Source of the DNA: Candidatus Obscuribacterales bacterium | GTDB taxonomy: Bacteria > Cyanobacteriota > Vampirovibrionia > Obscuribacterales > Obscuribacteraceae | DNA: 64,000 nt | Assembly (NCBI GenBank): GCA_021732025.1 | Contig: JAKFVU010000076.1 | Coordinates: 1 to 64,000 of the forward strand | Reading direction: 5' to 3' | In this document: positions 7,429 to 15,517 of the stretch, piece after piece | Numbering within the stretch: position 1 is the first letter of the stretch | Layout: every line of letters starts with the position of its first letter | Notes under the pieces: generated by a model | Databases searched by the model: none | The model's input: the letters and a program-made list of their open reading frames with translations, nothing else | Told to the model about the DNA's origin: nothing | Translations under genes and position numbers: made by a program

Positions 7429-8688
7429 ATGAATATCGAAAAAATCCACTATGATCCAAACGATTTGCCCTATGAAGTAATTAGGATTCACGAAAAGAAA
7501 CCAATTAAGGCATGGGTCAAAGGTGTTGCTCTAGAGGCTGCGGCCCTGCAACAATTGATTAACCTGGCATCAATGCCATTTATCCACAAACACATCGCCG
7601 TAATGCCTGATGCCCACATGGGTAAAGGCACCACCGTCGGTACCGTCATTCCCACCTTCAAAGCGATCATTCCTGCTGCTGTTGGGGTTGACTTAGGCTG
7701 CGGCATGATTGCCATGGCCACTACACTAAAAGCCAACGACTTGCCTGACAATCTTCGCTCATTGAGAACTGCAATCGAAAATGCAGTTCCTGTTGGTAAA
7801 GGTTTCTGGCGTGATGACTTGGCTGGCAGCCATCCTGCGGCCAAGCCTATCAACCAGGCTTGGTCAACATTGAGCGATAGATGGGATGTAATTGCAGCAA
7901 AACACCCTAAGGTAGATGACGGCAACTACAGCCGCAATCGTCTGCAGCTAGGTACTCTTGGTTCAGGTAATCACTTCATCGAGATTCTTCTTGATGGAGG
8001 CGACAATGTCTGGCTGATGTTGCACTCTGGCAGCAGAGGTGTAGGTAACCGTATCGGTACTTACTTCATCGAACTGGCACGCAAAGAGATGACAAGAAAT
8101 CAGATCAATCTGCCAGATAAAGACCTAGCCTATCTCTCAGAAGGAGCCGATTATTTTGACGATTATCTCTATGCTGTTCAATGGGCACAAGACTATGCCT
8201 ACCTGAACAGACAAGTGATGATGGGACAAGTAATTGAGGCACTCAAGCGCACAGGTGAGCTGCCTGAGTTTGAGGCTCAGCTCCAAGTAATCAACTGTCA
8301 CCACAACTATGTCACTCAAGAAAGCCACTTCGGTGAGACTGTCTGGGTAACAAGAAAGGGTGCAGTTAGAGCACAAGAAGGAGATTGGGGTATCATCCCA
8401 GGTTCTATGGGTGTAGGTTCATACATCGTTCGTGGAAAAGGAAACCGCGAGAGCTTCAACAGTTGCTCTCACGGAGCTGGTCGCACCATGTCTCGTAGCC
8501 AAGCGAAGAAAGTGATATCACTCGATCGTCACGCTGCTGACACGGCTCATGTTGAGTGCCGCAAAGACGAAGGCATTCTCGATGAATCACCTGGTGCGTA
8601 CAAGCCACTTGATGCGGTCATGGCAGCTCAGGCTGACCTTGTTGAAATTGTTCACAAGCTAAGACCACTTGTCTGCGTCAAAGGATGA
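7429..8688 (+). CDS. rtcB: RtcB-type RNA-splicing ligase
   Basis: 419 residues. RtcB joins 2',3'-cyclic phosphate or 3'-phosphate RNA ends to 5'-OH ends with GTP and Mn2+. Visible motifs: MPDAHMGKGTTVGTV, GVDLGCGM (metal Cys), LGTLGSGNHFIE, MLHSGSRGVGNR, NCHHNYV, GSMGVGSYIVRGKGN and SCSHGAGR, which carries the guanylylated His. All are intact, so it should be active. The length matches the shorter bacterial RtcB subgroup. It follows the 92-residue ORF by 23 bp. No RtcA or RtcR is nearby. A role in RNA repair or tRNA healing is likely. Confidence 0.95.
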   Translation: MNIEKIHYDPNDLPYEVIRIHEKKPIKAWVKGVALEAAALQQLINLASMPFIHKHIAVMPDAHMGKGTTVGTVIPTFKAIIPAAVGVDLGCGMIAMATTLKANDLPDNLRSLRTAIENAVPVGKGFWRDDLAGSHPAAKPINQAWSTLSDRWDVIAAKHPKVDDGNYSRNRLQLGTLGSGNHFIEILLDGGDNVWLMLHSGSRGVGNRIGTYFIELARKEMTRNQINLPDKDLAYLSEGADYFDDYLYAVQWAQDYAYLNRQVMMGQVIEALKRTGELPEFEAQLQVINCHHNYVTQESHFGETVWVTRKGAVRAQEGDWGIIPGSMGVGSYIVRGKGNRESFNSCSHGAGRTMSRSQAKKVISLDRHAADTAHVECRKDEGILDESPGAYKPLDAVMAAQADLVEIVHKLRPLVCVKG

Positions 8689-8775
8689 TTCACAATCAGG
8701 AGAGGGTCCAGAGGCTGAAGCAAAGCAGAATTAATTCGCAATTTTGTCTTTTTCTTCAGCCTCTGCCCGTGTTCT

Positions 8776-8793
8776 TACTCACGAAATATTCAC
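8776..8793 (+). promoter_or_regulatory. 7-4-7 direct repeat (site 3) upstream of kinase
   Basis: TACTCAC-GAAA-TATTCAC, heptamers 11 bp apart. TATTCT at 8805-8810 is a possible -10, 11 bases after the repeat. It sits in the 148-bp gap between rtcB and the kinase start at 8837. Confidence 0.45.
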
Positions 8794-8836
8794 ATACTCT
8801 CTTTTATTCTCTTAGAATAGTCCCGAAGAGAAAAAC

Positions 8837-10759
8837 TTGGTTACTAGTATTACCAGCGACAAAATCATTGACCAACGCTACCAGATTGTCACCACAATCG
8901 GGCAGGGTGGCATGGGCAAAGTGTACCTGGTTGTTGATCTCGAGAAAAACAGACAAGTTGCTCTTAAGACTTTAGAGAGAGATCTTAACGACCAAGCCGC
9001 CTGGGGAAGGTTCGAACGAGAAGCGAGAAACGCATCTCGACTGAACCACCCTAATATTGCTCGCATCTATGACTTCGGTAAGCTTAATGGCGAAGTGCCA
9101 TATTTGGTTATGGAGCTGATTACTGGTCAAACCCTGCACGAAAGAATTAGAAGCAGGGGCCCGCTGAGCGAAGAAGAAGTGCTGACTGTATTTCTCGCCA
9201 TGGCTTCAGCGCTGCAGCATGCCCACCTAATGGATACACTGCACCGCGACATTAAACCGGCCAATATAGTGGTAATCACAGATAGAGTCGGCAAAATTAT
9301 TGATGCCAAACTAATCGATTTTGGTTTAGCCAAGTGTTTCGCCGAAGACGAATTTGCCCAGTCACTGACGGCCACTGGCGAGTTAATCGGTAGCCCTTTT
9401 TATATGAGCCCAGAACATTGGAATAGCCAGGCCTTGGGACCAGGCTCAGATATCTACTCACTTGGAATTACTTTGTTCGAAGCCTTGACTGGGAAGGTTC
9501 CGTTCTCTGGTGAAAACCCATTTGCCACTGCAGTTTCTCACAACACTGCCCCACTACCCCGTTTAGCTGACTTCACCGATGCGCTAATAGATGACAGTGA
9601 TTGGCAAATTGTCTTAGACAAAATGCTCGCTAAATCAATTGATGATCGCTACAGAAGTGCTGCACAGTTTGCCCATGACCTCTATTGCATTGCTAACGGC
9701 GAAGATGTAAACCCGCAGATTGAAGAACTTTTCGACGACGAGCCAGCTAAATCAACAAAGCTCAACAACTTGCTTCTTCTTATCGGCGCCTGTGCGGTAT
9801 TTTTACTGCTCACCTGCGTAGTCTCGATGATATTTTTCGCAACTGCCAAAGCCCCAAAAAACACCCCAATTAAGCCTGCCTTCGAACGCTTGCCTAGTCA
9901 CAGTGAAAACGTCAACGAGAAAATGCCCAACTTTAGCGTCTATAGAGACAGCCAGCGTCACATCTTCGAATTTTCTGACACAACCAAAATTGGTTTCGTT
10001 TCAGTTGAAAAACCAAGCTTCGACCAACCGGCCACTGGCACCATTGAAGTTAAGCACGGTGACCGCTTCATGTTTCGCCCTAGTGATCTCTTTTTGATGC
10101 ATCCTGAAATGTTCAGGAGGTTCGGCCCATACGACCTCAATGCTTTATTTCTTCAGGGTGTACCAGCTGTGGTCAACGATCAGGTTCTCTCTAATATTAG
10201 GCATTTGACGGGGTTGCGCCACTTGATTGTGCGCAACTCGACGATTACTGCAAATGCCGTGGATACCTTTAATTGCTTTCCTCAACTAGACAACCTCACC
10301 CTTGTCGATACAGAGGTAACAGGCGCTAGCCTAGCGAATCTAAAACGCTTGAAAGAGCTAGATTCTCTCACCGCTAATGATGCTGTAAATCCCACTCCTT
10401 ATTTGGTGAAACTGGTAGGCTCAACCAGCCTTCGCCAACTTTCAGTAAAGAGCGTCGATCTCAGCGATGACGACCTCAAACTTATAGCCCAAATACCAAA
10501 TCTAAAAGAGCTGACTATCAATAGCAACCCCAAAGTAACTACAAAAGGCCTTTCCTATCTACTTAAATGCAAGAAACTCAAGAAGCTACAGATTAAACAC
10601 ATGGGGCCACTGCCAGGGGCCGCGGCAATTTTGGGGCAGCTCAAGAGTCTAAAAACACTGATGGTTGACTCCGCCGTTGTTTCAACAACAGAGCTGGCGC
10701 CACTGCAACAAGCACTTCCTGAATGTAATATCGATTTTGGTGATTCAGAAAGAGAGTAA
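8837..10759 (+). CDS. Ser/Thr protein kinase with membrane helix and C-terminal leucine-rich region
   Basis: 640 residues. The kinase domain (about 14-287) has glycine loop IGQGGMGKVYLV, VALKTL, HRDIKPANIVV, DFGLAK and GSPFYMSPEHW, all intact. A single membrane helix lies at about 309-337. The C-terminal part (about 450-635) has leucine-rich repeat-like periods (LRHLIVRNS, LDNLTLVDT, LRQLSVKS, LKELTINSN, LKKLQIKHM), placing a predicted ligand-binding surface outside the membrane. TTG start with AAGAG upstream. Downstream is the lysozyme-like gene with its own 7-4-7 repeat. The signal and targets are unknown. Confidence 0.92.
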   Translation: MVTSITSDKIIDQRYQIVTTIGQGGMGKVYLVVDLEKNRQVALKTLERDLNDQAAWGRFEREARNASRLNHPNIARIYDFGKLNGEVPYLVMELITGQTLHERIRSRGPLSEEEVLTVFLAMASALQHAHLMDTLHRDIKPANIVVITDRVGKIIDAKLIDFGLAKCFAEDEFAQSLTATGELIGSPFYMSPEHWNSQALGPGSDIYSLGITLFEALTGKVPFSGENPFATAVSHNTAPLPRLADFTDALIDDSDWQIVLDKMLAKSIDDRYRSAAQFAHDLYCIANGEDVNPQIEELFDDEPAKSTKLNNLLLLIGACAVFLLLTCVVSMIFFATAKAPKNTPIKPAFERLPSHSENVNEKMPNFSVYRDSQRHIFEFSDTTKIGFVSVEKPSFDQPATGTIEVKHGDRFMFRPSDLFLMHPEMFRRFGPYDLNALFLQGVPAVVNDQVLSNIRHLTGLRHLIVRNSTITANAVDTFNCFPQLDNLTLVDTEVTGASLANLKRLKELDSLTANDAVNPTPYLVKLVGSTSLRQLSVKSVDLSDDDLKLIAQIPNLKELTINSNPKVTTKGLSYLLKCKKLKKLQIKHMGPLPGAAAILGQLKSLKTLMVDSAVVSTTELAPLQQALPECNIDFGDSERE

Positions 10760-10785
10760 GCAAATTAGCTTAGAGCGGCTTAATA

Positions 10786-10803
10786 CTGTCACGTAATTTT
10801 CAC
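10786..10803 (+). promoter_or_regulatory. 7-4-7 direct repeat (site 4) upstream of lysozyme-like gene
   Basis: CTGTCAC-GTAA-TTTTCAC, heptamers 11 bp apart. The first half matches the E. coli PHO-box half-site CTGTCAY. AATAAT at 10816-10821 is a possible -10, 12 bases on. TTCACAGGCCA is shared exactly with site 1. Confidence 0.5.
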
Positions 10804-10871
10804 AGGCCATCGAACAATAATAAGTCTCCCCTTTCACCCGCATGAAAGTTACACCCCGGGAGACACTTACT

Positions 10872-11849
10872 ATGAGCCTTGAAACCTCCGATTCAACACC
10901 CAAGCACAAAGCCAGTGACCGCGCCGCCCTAGAGGGCAGCGACAACACTAAAAGTGCTATTCACGACCAGGTCAACGGCCTGCCAGCTAAAGACCAGCTG
11001 CCAGCCAAGCAAGATGTTGTCTCAGACAATGCTGCCATAGCAAAAATGGGCTTTCCTTCGCCATTGCTGCAAGATTCAGGGTTCGGCCAGCTCAAAGGCT
11101 CGCTCTATATGAATAATAGCGACCGCAAATTGCTTGAAGGTCCAAAGAAAGAGCTAGAAGCTCATTTGGGCGATACCCTTAGCGATCGCGTAGTGAAGAC
11201 AGTGGCTAGCAACGAAGGCAAATTCAACACCATTAACCTCAATGACGCCGGCCATGGCATTTCAGTTGGTGTCAGACAGTGGAATCAAAAGGCTGGCGAG
11301 TTGCCAGACTTACTGAAAAGCTTCCATGATAAAAACCCAGAGAAATTCGACAAAATTTTCGGTAAGTATGCCGACAATCTCTTGAGCGAAAAATATGTCA
11401 GACGCACCAATATGGCTGGCAATAAAGACATGATGGGAAGAATGAAAGAAGCTCTCAACGACCCTGAGTTTCAAGAAGTTCAAGTTGATAAATTCAAAAA
11501 GTTCGCTGAGAAAACTGGCGAAATGGCCAAGAAATATGGCCTTAAGTCTGAACTAGGAGCAGCTCTGGTTGCCGATATCGCCAATCAAATGGGCGAAGGT
11601 GGTGCCCGCCGTATCATGCGCCGCGCTGGGCTTAAACCAGGTGGTGAAGTAGAGGACGAAGCAGCTATTTTGAAGAAAATGGAAAAGCTCACTCGCCGCC
11701 CTAACTCTAAGGCACGCTTCGAAATGCTATCGAGTAGCTTCAGCCCAGACAAAATTGATCCTAAGAAAAATCTACCCGGCAGACGGCAAGAGAACAATCC
11801 CTCTACCTATGTAGCCGATCTTGATTTGACAGCAAACAACGTGGCTTAG
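10872..11849 (+). CDS. Lysozyme-like fold protein, putative peptidoglycan-active
   Basis: 325 residues. An N-terminal low-complexity region (1-60) is rich in Asp, Lys and Ser. A domain at about 75-260 holds VASNEGKFNTINLNDAGHG followed by ISVGVRQWNQKAGELPDLL. This Glu-Gly/Asp/GxxQW pattern resembles lysozyme- or chitosanase-like domains found in bacterial peptidoglycan-binding and effector proteins, with the Glu as candidate catalytic acid (family recognition by eye, moderate). No signal peptide is visible. Start: ATG at 10872 has CGGGAG eight bases upstream; ATG at 10842 would put that site inside the ORF. Convergent with ppk. Alternative: a structural or secreted protein with no enzyme activity. 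Confidence 0.6.
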   Translation: MSLETSDSTPKHKASDRAALEGSDNTKSAIHDQVNGLPAKDQLPAKQDVVSDNAAIAKMGFPSPLLQDSGFGQLKGSLYMNNSDRKLLEGPKKELEAHLGDTLSDRVVKTVASNEGKFNTINLNDAGHGISVGVRQWNQKAGELPDLLKSFHDKNPEKFDKIFGKYADNLLSEKYVRRTNMAGNKDMMGRMKEALNDPEFQEVQVDKFKKFAEKTGEMAKKYGLKSELGAALVADIANQMGEGGARRIMRRAGLKPGGEVEDEAAILKKMEKLTRRPNSKARFEMLSSSFSPDKIDPKKNLPGRRQENNPSTYVADLDLTANNVA

Positions 11850-11877
11850 CGTTGGCTTAGGGCCTAGTATTTAGAGC

Positions 11878-14202
11878 TTAGCGCTTATTAGTTTGATTGT
11901 TAGTCAAGAACCACTGCTGACAGCTTAGACCCTGTTCGCCAGTTCTTGGGTGCAATCTCAAATAACGGCCATCACTCTGCATCACTCGCGACTTATTGGT
12001 ATCAAACAAATAGGTCTTGAGCACAGCGTCACGTACAAACCTAGCCAATCTTTCGTCTTCTATAGGGAAGAGCACTTCAACACGGCGATTGAGGTTGCGA
12101 GGCATCAAGTCAGCACTACCGCAGAATATTTCGTCTTTGCCACCATTGCGGAAATAATAAATGCGACTGTGCTCAAGGAAGCGACCAACCACACTAATTA
12201 CTTGGATGTTCTCGCTCACGCCAGGTATACCGGGCCGCAAACAACATATTCCTCTAACGATAAGATCAACTTTTACACCGGCTTGAGAAGCGCGGTAAAG
12301 AAGCTCAATTAAACGCTCATCAACAAGCGCATTCATTTTTAGAATAATGCGCCCCTTGGCACCACTTTTTGCGTGCTCGATTTCGCGCAAAATCAATTCT
12401 TCGAAACGCTCACGCATATTGATTGGCGCCACCAATAATTTGCGGTAGTCGCGCTTAGCGGAATAGCCAGTGAGATAGTTAAATAAGTCAGAAATATCAG
12501 TTCCGATTTTCTCATCGCAAGTAAGCAAGCCGATATCGGTATAAAGGTGAGCTGTCATCGGATTATAATTTCCGGTGCCAAGGTGAACATAACGGCGAAT
12601 ACTATCGCCTTCTTTACGCACAACCAGGGCCAACTTAGAGTGAATTTTCAGCCCAAGCAAACCATAGACAACGTGCACGCCTTCGGCTTCAAGAGCCTTG
12701 GCCCATTCAATATTGCTTTCTTCATCAAAGCGAGCTTTCAACTCAACCAGCACGGCCACTTGCTTGCCACGCTCTTGCGCTTTGAGTAATGCTTCAACTA
12801 CAGGTGAGTTCTTGCCGACTCGGTAAAGAGTCATTTTGATAGCCAACACATTAGGGTCGCTGGCAGCAGCATTGAGGAAGTTTATAACCGGTTGAAACGA
12901 ATCATAAGGATGATGGAAAAGGATGTTGCGCCTAGCAATCGCGGCGAACATATCTTCGTCTTTATCCATTGTGTCTGGATCAAGCACCGCTGGAATAGCG
13001 GGGATGAATGGTGGATATTTGAGATCGTGACGATCTAAATTAGCTACATACTTGAGTGAGCTGAGAGGCATGCGCCCTTCAATCAAATAAACATCGTAAG
13101 GTTCAATCTGAAGATTACTCATCAAAATTTCAAGAATATAGGCAGGCATCGCGTGGTGCACTTGTAGCCTGACCACATCACCGAAGCGCCTTTGTCTTAC
13201 ACCTTCTTCAGTAGTTTCTAGAAGGTCACCGGCTTCCCATTCTTGAATTTCCATCTCGGCATCACGAGTGACGTGAAAAGGATAAACTTCAACAATCGAC
13301 ATGCCAGGGAATAGTTGTTCAATGTTTGCCTTACACAAATCATCGAGCCAAATATAGGTATTAGGTTTGCACTGAATGACACTAGAGCGCGCACCGGGCG
13401 GCTCTGTTTTACCAATCGGAACCAACTGCGGCAAACTATCAGGTATTTTGACACGAGCAAAACGCTCATCAGAAACCGGATCTCGTATCAGAACAGCTAA
13501 GTTGAGACTAAGGTTGGAAATATGGGGGAAGGGATGGCCTGGGTCAAAGGCTAGGGGTGTGAGAACCGGAAAAATCTTCTTGCGGAAATACTCGCGAGCA
13601 TCGACTTTCTGCTCTTCAGTTAACTCATCAAATTGCAAAATTTGAATGCCAGACGATTTTAGTTCTGGCAGCAAACTACCTTTCAAACAGTCATGGGCAC
13701 TAGCAAGTAAACGAGTTACTTCAGAACTAACGGCATCTAACTGCTCAGAAGGATTAAGACCATCAGGGCCAGCACTAGGAGTGCCTGACTCAATTTGGCG
13801 CTTAAGACCAGCTACTCGCACCATGAAAAACTCTTCTAGATTAGAGCCTAGAATTGACAAAAAGCGGAAGCGCTCAAGTAGCGGATTGGTAACATCCATA
13901 GCCTCTTCAAGCACACGCCATTGGAAAGCTAGCAGACTCAATTCGCGATTGAGATAATAGGCTGGGTCAGTCAAAAGCGGTCGCAAATCTTCAGGAGCAT
14001 CAACCGGCGGCTGCTCTTGGGTAACATTTACCAGCATGTTATCGGGAGGAAGCACGTGGCGAACGGCTTCGGGCGCGCCTATGACAGCCGCCACAGGTGT
14101 CGCTGGTATATCTTTTGCCCCGGCAGCGACAATCGCCTCAAGTGCTTCAGAACGTTTGATTTCAGTCGTTTTTCGACTATTGGCCGTGTCAGGTGATTGC
14201 AT
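11878..14202 (-). CDS. ppk1: Polyphosphate kinase 1
   Basis: 774 residues; typical PPK1 is about 690, the extra being a variable N-terminal extension (1-80). It catalyses reversible transfer of ATP gamma-phosphate to polyphosphate. Visible: the N-terminal domain YLNRELSLLAFQWRVLEEA; the catalytic phospholipase-D-like halves with KMTLYRVGKNSPVVEAL, LVELKARFDEESNI, the phospho-His motif KIHSKLAL, RRYVHLGTGNYNP, and the C-terminal RGICCLRPGIPG and LEHSRIYYF with SADLMPRNL. All catalytic motifs are intact. No strong ribosome site is seen before the ATG. The 170-bp upstream region has two inverted repeats and a PHO-box-like repeat. Polyphosphate storage fits the proposed lineage. Confidence 0.97.
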   Translation of the reverse strand: MQSPDTANSRKTTEIKRSEALEAIVAAGAKDIPATPVAAVIGAPEAVRHVLPPDNMLVNVTQEQPPVDAPEDLRPLLTDPAYYLNRELSLLAFQWRVLEEAMDVTNPLLERFRFLSILGSNLEEFFMVRVAGLKRQIESGTPSAGPDGLNPSEQLDAVSSEVTRLLASAHDCLKGSLLPELKSSGIQILQFDELTEEQKVDAREYFRKKIFPVLTPLAFDPGHPFPHISNLSLNLAVLIRDPVSDERFARVKIPDSLPQLVPIGKTEPPGARSSVIQCKPNTYIWLDDLCKANIEQLFPGMSIVEVYPFHVTRDAEMEIQEWEAGDLLETTEEGVRQRRFGDVVRLQVHHAMPAYILEILMSNLQIEPYDVYLIEGRMPLSSLKYVANLDRHDLKYPPFIPAIPAVLDPDTMDKDEDMFAAIARRNILFHHPYDSFQPVINFLNAAASDPNVLAIKMTLYRVGKNSPVVEALLKAQERGKQVAVLVELKARFDEESNIEWAKALEAEGVHVVYGLLGLKIHSKLALVVRKEGDSIRRYVHLGTGNYNPMTAHLYTDIGLLTCDEKIGTDISDLFNYLTGYSAKRDYRKLLVAPINMRERFEELILREIEHAKSGAKGRIILKMNALVDERLIELLYRASQAGVKVDLIVRGICCLRPGIPGVSENIQVISVVGRFLEHSRIYYFRNGGKDEIFCGSADLMPRNLNRRVEVLFPIEDERLARFVRDAVLKTYLFDTNKSRVMQSDGRYLRLHPRTGEQGLSCQQWFLTNNQTNKR

Positions 14203-14254
14203 ACATTAAATTGTAAGGCATTCGGCCTCTTGGCGACAAGGCTGTCACGCACCT

Positions 14255-14272
14255 GTAAGCAAATAGTGACAA
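14255..14272 (-). promoter_or_regulatory. PHO-box-like 7-4-7 repeat upstream of ppk1 (weak)
   Basis: On the minus strand: TTGTCAC-TATT-TGCTTAC, with the same 7-4-7 geometry as the four plus-strand sites and in the direction of ppk1, about 53 bp upstream of its ATG. The second half is degenerate and no good -10 follows. Confidence 0.3.
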
Positions 14273-14280
14273 AGATCTCA

Positions 14281-14346
14281 GCGAATTTGGGTCAAATTCG
14301 CAGCATTTTGTTATGTGCTTAACCTTTGCCCTTCAAATAACAAAAT
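14281..14346. promoter_or_regulatory. Two perfect inverted repeats in the ppk1 upstream region
   Basis: GCGAATTTG-GGT-CAAATTCGC (14281-14301) has 9-bp arms and a 3-base loop. ATTTTGTTAT (14305-14314) and ATAACAAAAT (14337-14346) form 10-bp arms 22 bases apart. CTTAACCT (14318-14325), an exact cyanobacterial PHO-box half-site, lies inside the second loop. No T-run follows the first hairpin on the minus strand, so it is more like an operator than a terminator. Confidence 0.5.
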
Positions 14347-14372
14347 AGTTAGCACGCAGACTAGTGAAGAGA

Positions 14373-15497
14373 TTAGTACAAACCATAGAGGTTAATAGCG
14401 TTGCTCCTAAGCACTGCCCGCTCGACCTCTTCCATCTGCGCCTTAAGCAAGTAGCCCTTCTCAGTCAATTCTTTCAGAGCCTCACTGAGGCCACGTCTCA
14501 AACAGGTTGCGCCATACCAAAATGACTCGGGTTGAGTATTTCCACCAGTTCCCGCCAAGAGTTTCGAGTAAGGGGCAGCAGACAATGCCTCATAGTAAAC
14601 ACGGGTCAAATCAGGTGCGAGCAAACTATTGGCCAAAGACAAATCGAAAAATACACCAGGATACACCGAAGCGAGGTATGCAACTTCGCGAACAAATGGA
14701 TAACTATGCAAGAAGACAACTTTGAGATCAGCAAAACGTTCAGCTCTCAAAATCGGTTGAAATGCCAGCGGATTAGTCTCTACTAGCATGGCTTGATAGT
14801 CGTTAGACGCCCGAATCTGCACAGGCAGCCTACGCTTCACTGCCAGATCAAGAATTTCAGTAAGTAGGTAATTATAAGAAGCGCTGCGGCTCAGGCGGCC
14901 ACTATCAACCACTTCTTTGCGAGCTGGATGATAGCCAGTACGAGCACTAGATACAGTGGCAGGCTCAAGGGAGAGTCCGCCATTGGCTAAGGTTGTCTTC
15001 AGCGCTACTACCCGCAAGTTATTTGCTGCACTTTCGCTGATAGTGGCATCTAGAGTGCGTTCAAGATTGCGCATAGCATGATCAAAAGTGTCGTTCTCTT
15101 GAAATATTCGCATCAACAGCGGTTCGATACCAAGAACACGATGAACATTTAAATTCGTCAACTGAGCCAACTGCCCAGCTGGTAGAAACGCACTTGAGCC
15201 AGCCAGAGCCTGCTCATCTATCAAAATTGTTTTGATCCCAGCATCGGCAAAGAGGCCACCCAAGTGCTCACTCTGTTCTTGACTGGCTCTCATTTTTAAA
15301 TAATCATCGAGATCGGTACAACGAAAGCGGGCAAGCAGCTTTCTGATCATACATTGATAGAACAGTGAAAGAGGAATATGCCGAGCGAGCATCTCGGGTA
15401 AATGACTTTCTGAATAAGGTTTGGCGAAATCTACTAACGAGCAATCACGGTAATCAAGCAACAGACTTTGGGCCTGATTGTCTACCATTTCAATCAA
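14373..15497 (-). CDS. Amidohydrolase_2/FluG-like protein with lost metal ligands
   Basis: 374 residues, related by eye to the amidohydrolase family that includes the FluG N-terminal domain. The family core is clear: KVVFLHSYPFVREVAYLASVYP and FFDLSLANSLLAP. But the metal-site positions are changed. The N-terminal HxH position reads DFAKPYSES; the PLQxHTG position reads VQIRASNDYQ; the C-terminal GSDA position reads GTGG (316-319). Only the His in VFLHSYPF remains. It is probably not a metal-dependent hydrolase. TTG start at 15497 with GAGAGG nine bases upstream; ATG at 15488 is the alternative. It is 20 bp after the transglutaminase-like gene, so it belongs to the MoxR operon. Confidence 0.75.
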   Translation of the reverse strand: MIEMVDNQAQSLLLDYRDCSLVDFAKPYSESHLPEMLARHIPLSLFYQCMIRKLLARFRCTDLDDYLKMRASQEQSEHLGGLFADAGIKTILIDEQALAGSSAFLPAGQLAQLTNLNVHRVLGIEPLLMRIFQENDTFDHAMRNLERTLDATISESAANNLRVVALKTTLANGGLSLEPATVSSARTGYHPARKEVVDSGRLSRSASYNYLLTEILDLAVKRRLPVQIRASNDYQAMLVETNPLAFQPILRAERFADLKVVFLHSYPFVREVAYLASVYPGVFFDLSLANSLLAPDLTRVYYEALSAAPYSKLLAGTGGNTQPESFWYGATCLRRGLSEALKELTEKGYLLKAQMEEVERAVLRSNAINLYGLY

Positions 15498-15517
15498 TTC
15501 TTGATTCCTCTCACTGA

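Noticed and set aside
9005-9025. tRNA T-arm-like GGTTCGAAC
   Set aside because: Lies inside a kinase gene and no cloverleaf can be drawn around it.
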